64,000 bases of DNA from Petrimonas mucosa (GTDB taxonomy: Bacteria; Bacteroidota; Bacteroidia; Bacteroidales; Dysgonomonadaceae). Below, in pieces: positions 57,680 to 64,000 of this stretch. Each line of letters starts with the position of its first letter. Within the stretch, counting starts at the first letter, position 1. The notes beneath the pieces were generated by a model. It ran no database searches and was not told the origin of the DNA. It saw only the letters and a program-made list of their open reading frames with translations. Where the stretch lies: NCBI RefSeq assembly GCF_900095795.1, contig NZ_LT608328.1, positions 1,171,001 through 1,235,000 on the forward strand, read 5' to 3'. The position numbers and the translations under genes were made by a program.

Positions 57680-58886
57680 ATGTCAATTAAAAACCAATAT
57701 AGAGATATCTGCGGTGATGTTCTAATTGAACTAACTACGAAGTTAAACAAAAGTTTCAAATCATTCCTTATGGAGACGCTAATTTCCTATCTGGTCATTC
57801 CCGGCAGGATTAATTTCCTGCAATTGTGGAGATATGGCAAGTCGTGTGAACAGCGATTTCGCCAGAACTTCTCGAAGGATTTTGATTGGCTGGAGTTTAA
57901 CTTGTCCTTGTCTGATAGGGTATTAACCGGAGATCGCAAGGCAATTGCCATTGATCCCAGTTATATATCCAAATCAGGAAAGAATACCCCTTGGATTGGT
58001 TACTTCTGGTCGGGTGCAGCCGGTCAGGCGAAAAGAGGATTGGAAATCCTGGGAGTGGGCCTTATAGACATCGACAACAAGGATTGCATCAATCTACAGG
58101 CCGTTCAGACTCCGGACCGTCAAACCCTGGAGAGTCGCGATGCCAACCTGATCGACTGGTACCTGCTGGTCATTAAATCGATGCGGGATAAACTCCATCG
58201 GACAAGCCGTTACGTGGTTGCCGATGCCTACTTCGCAAAGAACAACTTTGTTACGGGTCTGCAAGAGATGAAATTTAATCTGGTCAGCCGTTTCAGGGAT
58301 GATGCCGTCCTTTATTACCCGACACGAGAAAAACCTACAGGTAAAAGGGGCAGGCCCAAATTCTACGACGGAAAGATTGACATGGCCAACCTGGATACAA
58401 CCAGAGTGCAAAAGATCAATATTGATAACGGTGATCTCTACACCTTGGTAGCCTATTCCAAATCACTTAAACAGATGGTCAGGCTTGTCATCTGGTATTT
58501 CAAAGATGGGAAAAAACCAAAACTGTTCTTCTCTACCAATCCTGAGATGAGTGGAAAAGATGTCATAGAATTTTACCGCACCCGTTTTCAGATCGAGTTT
58601 TGCTTCAGGGATGCCAAAGGCTTCACCGGACTGATGCAATCGCAGGCAAGGGACGTAGCAAAGCTATCGTTCAACTTTAATGCATCTCTTACATCAGTAA
58701 ACCTGGTAAGGATGTTGGCAAAGAAAAGAGGTATCCCTATTCGATGGCATCATCTAAGGTTATGATACACAATGTTTTTTGCTTGAACGATTTATTTGCA
58801 TGTCTGGCATAAAACCGAACAGAAGATTAAATGATAAACTTGTTAAAGAACTCATTGAGTTTGCAGCCATTGCTGCTAAAATCTAA
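57680..58886 (+). pseudogene. IS4-like DDE transposase with two late frameshifts
   Basis: The frame from ATG 57680 runs 361 codons: AIAIDPSYISKSGKNTPWIG (first Asp), RYVVADAYFAKNNFVTGL (second Asp) and EFYRTRFQIEFCFRDAKGFT (Glu). It ends early in an altered tail (IPIRWHHLRL). The native tail continues in other frames: YSMASSKVMIHNVFCLNDLF (from about 58735) and then SGIKPNRRLNDKLVKELIEF, AAIAAKI and stop at 58886. Two small indels are therefore needed to restore it. The core is complete, so activity cannot be wholly excluded. IS ends were not identified. Confidence 0.8.
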
Positions 58887-58948
58887 ACTATAATTTTAAT
58901 GAACTCTTCTATTAACAGAATAAGTTAAATATTTTCGCAAATATAAAT

Positions 58949-60590
58949 AGGGTCTGCTTATTAATTCCCAATCAGGCACACAATTTCATTTGTGGCCCGA
59001 GTGGATAAATGTTTATATTTCTCACTATCATTAACTTCTGTAGTAACGAGACAAAATAAGGTAAGGGAATATCCCTCATATGCCGGATCAGATTCATCAC
59101 AAAAATGATAGCCCCTATCCAACTCCTTGACGTCGAGGAGAGTCTGGCCCGGATATCATTTAAACCATATCCACGCTTGCCCTGTCCAAACTTCCCTTCA
59201 ACCTGGTTGCGTTCCGCCGTCTCTCGTCGCTCTTTACGTTTTTGGTATCTGCTCTTGATCTCTTTTGCCGGCTTTCGTCCCAGTGGTTCCCCGGTGTAGC
59301 GGATTCTTTTCTCTTTCAAGAACCGTCTGTTCTCCCGGGTAAGATATATCTTGTCCACCTGAACCAGCTCCGGATACTTCCCTGTCAGCTTCCTGAAGCG
59401 TTCAACCTGTGACTGAAGATCCTGCCCCTCATTGAACGCATCCCAGTGGAAATGATCTACCCTGGCATAGCCATCCAGCAGGCTGATGTTGATCTTGGCG
59501 CCAAACTCCGTCTTGGCCTTGGCTTTACCACGGACGATGGGGCGAACATGTGGCTGATGAATGTTCACTATGCGATCTTCTACTTGATGGCTCTTCTTCT
59601 TATACATCGTCTCCTGTTGTTCCAGCAGATGCTGGATGACAAAAAAATACTTTAGTTGCCGCCGGTCGAAGGGAATCGGTTTATCCTTTATGGTGTCCAG
59701 TATCCCGTTGATAGTCCGCACATCCCGTTTCAGGTAGTTGATCTGCTTGCGTATCGCTTTTCGTAACACGTTGGCTGGTTTTCTCTTCATTTTCGACACA
59801 TTCAAAAAATCCTTGCGTGCAACCCTTCTGTATGTACGGGGTTTATCTTTAATACCCAGTTTCAAACACAACTCATCGATCAGCTCTTCTGCCTTCTGGC
59901 GGCTCTCGTTCAGCAGATCCAGATCGGTGGGATACTTGATATCCGCATCACAGACCGTTGCATCCATTTGGAGCTTCCCCTTGTTCCCGGGATGCGGATC
60001 GGGATCGTCATCATTATCATCTTCTTCATCCTTCGCATCCTTGTCAACCACTTCTTGATTTGCCCCGGCTTTTAGCTTCAACCCTTTTCTTATCAAGTCG
60101 TCCGTCAATGATTCAAAGACATCAAGGTCGATTCGCTTTCTGATGGAGACCAGCAGTGACGGTGTCATCACCTGTTCATAGGTGAAAGCTTCGAGACCAA
60201 GAAAATACTGCATGTAGGGGTTCTCCTGTATCATCTCTATTACTCCACGGTCGTCACTCTTCATGATGTGCTTGATGATGATTACTCCCAGCACAAGCCT
60301 GGCATCTTTGGTGGGGGCACCCCGGTTGCTTTTGAAGTTCTTGTAATAAAGCCGGGCGAACTCTTCCCAGGGAACTATTTTTGAAAGAATAACCCACCGG
60401 TTATTCTCATCCAGTTTTGCCTCAAAGGGCATCTTGAACTCTGAAATTGAAAGCTGCCTGGAGCTCTTGTATCGTATCATAAAATGCAAGGTTTATGAAG
60501 TAAAAATACTCAATTTCTTGCAGTTATGCAAATTTTTTACCAACTAATTTACTGATATACAACACAAATGCCAATTATTCAGCAAACCCT
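58949..60590 (-). mobile_element. IS1182/IS5-like element, copy B
   Basis: Ends AGGGTCTGCTTATTAATT and, inward from the right, AGGGTTTGCTGAATAATT (one base differs from copy A). Flanked by AAAT on both sides (4-bp duplication). 1642 bp. Confidence 0.9.
58972..60480 (-). CDS. IS1182/IS5-like transposase, copy B
   Basis: From the ATG at 60480, 502 residues. The first 140 and last 150 residues are almost identical to copy A; the middle differs, notably the acidic linker (here KDEEDDNDDDPDPHPGNKGK, two residues shorter overall) and positions around RTINGILDTIKDKPIPFDRR. DDE motifs are the same as in copy A. Intact. Confidence 0.88.
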   Translation of the reverse strand: MIRYKSSRQLSISEFKMPFEAKLDENNRWVILSKIVPWEEFARLYYKNFKSNRGAPTKDARLVLGVIIIKHIMKSDDRGVIEMIQENPYMQYFLGLEAFTYEQVMTPSLLVSIRKRIDLDVFESLTDDLIRKGLKLKAGANQEVVDKDAKDEEDDNDDDPDPHPGNKGKLQMDATVCDADIKYPTDLDLLNESRQKAEELIDELCLKLGIKDKPRTYRRVARKDFLNVSKMKRKPANVLRKAIRKQINYLKRDVRTINGILDTIKDKPIPFDRRQLKYFFVIQHLLEQQETMYKKKSHQVEDRIVNIHQPHVRPIVRGKAKAKTEFGAKINISLLDGYARVDHFHWDAFNEGQDLQSQVERFRKLTGKYPELVQVDKIYLTRENRRFLKEKRIRYTGEPLGRKPAKEIKSRYQKRKERRETAERNQVEGKFGQGKRGYGLNDIRARLSSTSRSWIGAIIFVMNLIRHMRDIPLPYFVSLLQKLMIVRNINIYPLGPQMKLCA

Positions 60591-60632
60591 AAATATATTT
60601 TTTATTAATGGCAATAAAATTGAATTTTACAC

Positions 60633-61870
60633 CAGGGTCAACGCATAAAAAAATCAGAAAAGACAGTGTTATCAACAATTTATCCGTCTGGTTGTTAATA
60701 ACTTGTGTTGTTTTGAGGCAATGTAAATGCGTATCTTTGCCTCAAAAAAGACATGACAAGTCCAGCCACTTCTTTGCACCGGTATTTTGAGTGCATTCCC
60801 GACCACCGAATCAACAGGAACAAGAAACACCTGCTATCCGACATCATAATCCTGTCGATACTCGCCGTTATTTGTGGGGCGGAATCGTGGGATTCAATTG
60901 AACTTTTCGGCAAGACAAAACTTTCATTCCTGAAAACGTTCCTCAAACTGCCCAACGGTATCCCCTCACACGATACGATTAACAGGGTGTTTTCCAGTTT
61001 ACGTCCACGTCTTTTTGAAGAAGCTTTCATCAAATGGGTTGATTCTTTAAAGGATGAGCATATCACAAAAGAGGTTATCAGCTTGGACGGCAAGTGTATA
61101 AAAGGGTCCAAAGACAGCTTTCATGAAAAGAACCCCATCTACATGGTCAGCGCCTGGGCATCAGAAAACCAATTGGTCCTGGGCCAACTCAAGGTGGATG
61201 AGAAAAGCAATGAGATCACGGCCATCCCGTTATTGCTGGACCTGCTTGACATAGAAGGAAGCATTATTACCATAGATGCCATTGGTACCCAAACGAAGAT
61301 TGCTGAAAAAATCATAGAAAATAAAGCGGATTATATCCTTTCGGTCAAGGGTAACCAGAAAGAGCTTTTGTCCCAGGTGGAGGACAGTTTCAACCGGCAT
61401 AATCCGGACTCGGTCGATCAGGTGACGGAAAAAGGGCACGGACGGATTGAAACACGTACCTGTGAAATTATCTCGAACCTGGGTTTCATCGACAACAGGG
61501 AACACTGGAAAGGACTCAAGACGATTGTCAGGATTACTGCCCACAGGGACACGGGTAAAAAACAGGAGACCGAAACCCGTTTCTACATTAGCAGTGTCAT
61601 TGACCAAGCAGCAAACTTCAACACTTTTATACGTCAGCACTGGGGCATTGAAAACAAACTCCACTGGACATTGGACATGGTTTTTGACGAAGACCGGCAA
61701 AGGAAAAGGGCGAAGAACTCCGCCCAAAACTTTTCCTTCATCAGAAAAATAGCACTCAACCTTCTAAAACAAGACACATCGAAGGGTTCTTTGGTTTCAA
61801 AACGTCTCAAGGCCGGGTGGGATGACAACTTTTTGCTACAGTTGTTGAAAATTTAAATGCGTTGACCCTG
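60633..61870 (+). mobile_element. ISAs1-family element, copy B
   Basis: 1238 bp, flanked by the 10-bp duplication AATTTTACAC (60623-60632 and 61871-61880). Inverted relative to copy A; a 4.2-kb segment lies between them. Confidence 0.95.
60753..61856 (+). CDS. ISAs1-family transposase, copy B
   Basis: Same 367 residues as copy A with the DDE residues in SLDGKCIKGS, TIDAIGTQTK and HWGIENKLHW. A TATCTTTG -7 box at 60732-60739 precedes the start by 13 bases. Identity to copy A together with perfect duplications at both copies points to recent movement. Confidence 0.95.
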   Translation: MTSPATSLHRYFECIPDHRINRNKKHLLSDIIILSILAVICGAESWDSIELFGKTKLSFLKTFLKLPNGIPSHDTINRVFSSLRPRLFEEAFIKWVDSLKDEHITKEVISLDGKCIKGSKDSFHEKNPIYMVSAWASENQLVLGQLKVDEKSNEITAIPLLLDLLDIEGSIITIDAIGTQTKIAEKIIENKADYILSVKGNQKELLSQVEDSFNRHNPDSVDQVTEKGHGRIETRTCEIISNLGFIDNREHWKGLKTIVRITAHRDTGKKQETETRFYISSVIDQAANFNTFIRQHWGIENKLHWTLDMVFDEDRQRKRAKNSAQNFSFIRKIALNLLKQDTSKGSLVSKRLKAGWDDNFLLQLLKI

Positions 61871-61900
61871 AATTTTACACCCCTCTCTTTTTAGACAAAT

Positions 61901-62334
61901 TCAAGCGGCCGCCCGATAGATATCGACCTGCCTTTTATATTCCAGTCGCTGATGGGGCCTTCCTGTATTATATTACGTCATATACTCCTTTATTTTGCAA
62001 TATAAATCCAAACCGTTATCAGACGGCTCAAGATAGATTTTCTCATACTTGATATTGCGCCAGAATCTTTCAATGAAGATGTTGTCGATTGCACGTCCCT
62101 TACCGTCCATACTGAACTTTAAACCCTCATGTGAAGAAAAGTAGGCCGAAAACTCGGGACTGGAGAATTGACTGCCCTGATCTGCATGGGATAGAAATTG
62201 GCGCTACCTGGTGGGGATATGACCAGGATGAAGTTCATTCTTCCTGGTATGCTCCTGGACTGTTTCACGTTCTTGAAGGGTTTCTAAAACTATCTTTGTT
62301 TAAAGCCGGCGCTGTAAGTTTTCCTTTTCTTCAT
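61901..62334 (-). pseudogene. IS3-family relic, orfA start fused to orfB end
   Basis: On the minus strand MKKRKTYSAGFKQR (start 62334) and, after a shift, VLETLQERETVQEHTRKNEL are an IS3 orfA N-terminus. It then jumps at about 62189 to HADQGSQFSSPEFSAYFSSH, DGKGRAIDNIFIERFWRNIK and YEKIYLEPSDNGLDLY, the orfB catalytic end (second Asp, Glu). An in-frame TAA follows (KEYMT-stop-YNTGRPHQRLEYKRQ) and the true stop is at 61901. It has an internal deletion, a frameshift and a nonsense codon, so it is long dead. Confidence 0.8.
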
Positions 62335-62450
62335 GACAGCAAAAATAGTACATTTTTTTAACGATACGTGTTGTCCAAGATTCGGGGGGAATTTAGTATA
62401 AAAAATCACGAAAAAGGAGTTCAGATTTACAGGCTCTACAAAAAAATAAA

Positions 62451-62487
62451 AAACACTTGAATATTTGATATTCAAGTGTTTTTTTAA
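62451..62487 (-). terminator. terminator hairpin after tRNA-Phe
   Basis: Perfect 14-bp stem (AAACACTTGAATAT/ATATTCAAGTGTTT) with a three-base loop and T-runs on both strands, so it can work in both directions. It lies directly downstream of the minus-strand tRNA. Confidence 0.85.
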
Positions 62488-62488
62488 G

Positions 62489-62561
<73 letters not shown>

Positions 62562-62583
62562 AACATTGCTTTATTTGCGAGTG

Positions 62584-62591
62584 CAAAGATA
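62584..62591 (-). promoter_or_regulatory. candidate -7 box (TATCTTTG) for tRNA-Phe
   Basis: Exact TAnnTTTG match on the minus strand, 22 bases before the tRNA 5' end. Confidence 0.55.
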
Positions 62592-62638
62592 AAATATTTT
62601 TTCTCCAAATGCAAATTTTTCAGGTGGAATTTTTGGGG

Positions 62639-63802
62639 GGCAGAGTCAAGCAGCAAGTGCAATTTACATTAATTGTTTGTAAAACTCAACTTTGGGTGTG
62701 TTAAAGTCCAATTTTTTCCTCGGTCTTTCATTCAGCCTGTGCTGTATCCGCTTCAATCTGTCGGGTGGATAGTTCTTGAAGGACGCCCCCTTGGGGATGT
62801 ATTGCCGGATGAGCTTGTTCGCGTTTTCGATCGATCCTTTTTGCCATGCCGAATAGGGGTCGGTGAAGTACACCGGGGCTTCCAGCATCTCCGTGATCCG
62901 TTCGTGCGCCGCGAACTCCAAGCCGTTGTCCGTGGTGATCGTCCTTATCACGTCCTTGTAGGGTAGCAACATGCGGCACAGCACCTTGGCCAACCCTTTC
63001 GAGTCCCTTCCGCGGGGCAGTTCCCCGATCATCACGAGGTTCGTCTTCCTTTCCGTCACCGTCAGTATCGCCTCCGACTGGTCGGCCCCTATCATCGTGT
63101 TCATCTCGAAGTCGCCGAAGCGCTTCCCGTCGGCCTCCACGGGCCTTTCCCGGATGCTCCTGCGGTTGGGGATGCCTCTAACGGAGCCCACCGGTCTCTT
63201 GCGGTGCTTGAGCCTGTGACGGCAATGCTTGTAAAGGTCGCCCCCGGCCTTCTTGTCCTCCCGGATCCACTTGTAGATGGTCTCGTGGGAGACCCGGATA
63301 TTCTCCTTCTTTCTCAGGTGTCCGCTGATTTGCCCGGGCGACCAGTCCTTGCGCACGAGCCGGATCACCTTTTGTTTGATCCATTCCGGGGTGGACCGGT
63401 TGCCGGGCAGGCGTTCCCTTCTCTCCATCGCCATCTCGTGGGCCAGTCGCCACGAGTAGCCCCCGCGCTTGTCCTTGTTGCGCTGCAACTCCCTGGACAC
63501 CGCTGAAGGACTGGCACCTATCAAGCTCGCGATCGTCCGCTGGGTGTCACCGTTTTCTAAACCTAAATAAATCGCGTACCTTTGTTCTGAAGTTAACTGT
63601 TTGTATTTTTTCATAAGCAACATAATAGTTAATTTTAGGGAGACTTCGGTCTCCTTTTTCTTTTATGTTGCTGTCCGACTCTCTTCGGGGGCTTGCGCGC
63701 CCCCGGCCGTTAGGCAAACCCCCGCGGTGTTTTTCATGATTGTTGTGAAGAATCATTTCAAAAAACAACACGTGGATGTTGCACTTCTAAGTTGAACTTA
63801 GG
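62639..63802 (-). mobile_element. IS30-family element, copy 2
   Basis: 1164 bp from GGCAGAGTCAAG to CAACTTAGG style ends identical to copy 1, flanked by GG on both sides. Inverted relative to copy 1. The same leader hairpins are present (63640-63725). Inserted between tRNA-Phe and thiL. Confidence 0.92.
62664..63623 (-). CDS. IS30 transposase, full length, first catalytic Asp changed to Asn
   Basis: A 319-residue transposase with HTH (TQRTIASLIGASPSAVSREL), TTDNGLEFAAHE (second Asp) and GSIENANKLIRQYIPKG (Glu). The first DDE position reads FEMNTMIGADQ: residue 175 is Asn (AAC, 63099-63101), whereas copy 1 has Asp (GAC). In IS30 enzymes this Asp binds the catalytic metal, so the protein is predicted to be inactive although its reading frame is complete. 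Other differences from copy 1 are Ala37 (Val) and Pro for Leu in YIPKG. Confidence 0.93.
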   Translation of the reverse strand: MLLMKKYKQLTSEQRYAIYLGLENGDTQRTIASLIGASPSAVSRELQRNKDKRGGYSWRLAHEMAMERRERLPGNRSTPEWIKQKVIRLVRKDWSPGQISGHLRKKENIRVSHETIYKWIREDKKAGGDLYKHCRHRLKHRKRPVGSVRGIPNRRSIRERPVEADGKRFGDFEMNTMIGADQSEAILTVTERKTNLVMIGELPRGRDSKGLAKVLCRMLLPYKDVIRTITTDNGLEFAAHERITEMLEAPVYFTDPYSAWQKGSIENANKLIRQYIPKGASFKNYPPDRLKRIQHRLNERPRKKLDFNTPKVEFYKQLM

Positions 63803-63813
63803 GGAAAATGGTG

Positions 63814-64000
63814 TTATTTTTCCAACGGATTCCATCCTTGCGCCTTCAATTTCATCTCCTGCCCGTCGCGGGTAACCAGATAGCACCCTTCATCAGGTTT
63901 GGTGATGTGGCCTACCAAGTGTATGCCGGGCAGGGTAGACATCTTGTCGTGGAGAGAGAGGGGAACGGTAAAGAGCAGTTCGTAATCCTCTCCGCCATTC
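63814..64000 (-). CDS. thiL: thiamine-monophosphate kinase, C-terminal part
   Basis: The last 61 codons of a gene running off the right edge. NGGEDYELLFTVPLSLHDKM is the ThiL GGEDYEL motif, followed by LPGIHLVGHITKPDEGCYLV and the end KAQGWNPLEK. ThiL phosphorylates thiamine monophosphate to thiamine pyrophosphate. The IS30 copy 2 sits 12 bases after its stop and does not damage it. Confidence 0.93.
   Translation of the reverse strand, partial: NGGEDYELLFTVPLSLHDKMSTLPGIHLVGHITKPDEGCYLVTRDGQEMKLKAQGWNPLEK

Noticed and set aside
62131-62361. A 76-codon plus-strand frame with WWGYDQDEVHSSWYAPG
   Set aside because: It lies antisense to the IS3 relic whose orfA and orfB pieces are recognisable.

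Overview
The window is a stretch of a Bacteroidota (most likely Bacteroidales) chromosome. Evidence: a SusC/SusD-type nutrient-uptake locus, many Sec/lipoprotein signal peptides, DUF4876/DUF6850-type outer-membrane proteins, GH92 and GH106-like glycosidases, and promoters of the Bacteroidota TTTG-N19-TAnnTTTG type (perfect before tRNA-Asp at 35568-35598). A family-level placement (for example Dysgonomonadaceae) would be a guess.

Layout. 0.1-2.4 kb: a DUF134 regulator, a NifX-like remnant, a DUF5320 gene, a decayed DUF89-like gene and a DUF4405 membrane protein. 2.7-7.8 kb: one metallo-beta-lactamase-fold gene cut into three pieces by an IS4 element and an IS30 element, the IS30 itself carrying an IS1634-family element. 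8.0-21.1 kb: a nucleotidyltransferase-like gene, then a six-gene minus-strand operon: caspase-like (clan CD / C25-like) peptidase, TonB-dependent receptor, DUF4876 lipoprotein, DUF6850 barrel, and two more peptidase paralogues. All three peptidases are exported and end in HEAT-like repeats. This operon is the best candidate for an undescribed system. 21.2-35.7 kb: mostly ordinary chromosome with tRNA-Glu(CUC), an EEP-fold lipoprotein, a GH106-like glycosidase, DsrE-like and TusA-like sulfur proteins, a GH92 gene cut by an IS1634-family element, pdxH, lolD, an S9 peptidase and tRNA-Asp.

35.9-63.8 kb is an insertion-sequence graveyard: IS3, IS4, IS481, two IS1182/IS5-like copies, an IS5-like element, two identical ISAs1 copies in inverted orientation, a frameshifted IS4-like gene, an internally deleted IS4 relic, an IS3 relic and the second IS30 copy. 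Between them lie a truncated ADPRM-like phosphoesterase, a Gfo/Idh/MocA + DUF1080 pair, and a SusC/SusD locus broken at three places: ISAs1 in the leader lipoprotein, a deletion fusing susC to susD, and IS5 in the DUF1735-type lipoprotein. tRNA-Phe and the 3' end of thiL close the window.

Functional reading. The peptidase-receptor operon looks like a protein-processing and uptake unit: exported cysteine peptidases, a surface lipoprotein, an outer-membrane barrel and a TonB-dependent importer. The SusC/SusD locus looks like a former glycan-uptake locus. Target-site duplications let many disrupted reading frames be restored on paper (MBL: CC; DUF1735: AATT; leader lipoprotein: a 10-bp repeat; GH92: TTAA), which fixes the IS ends with good confidence.
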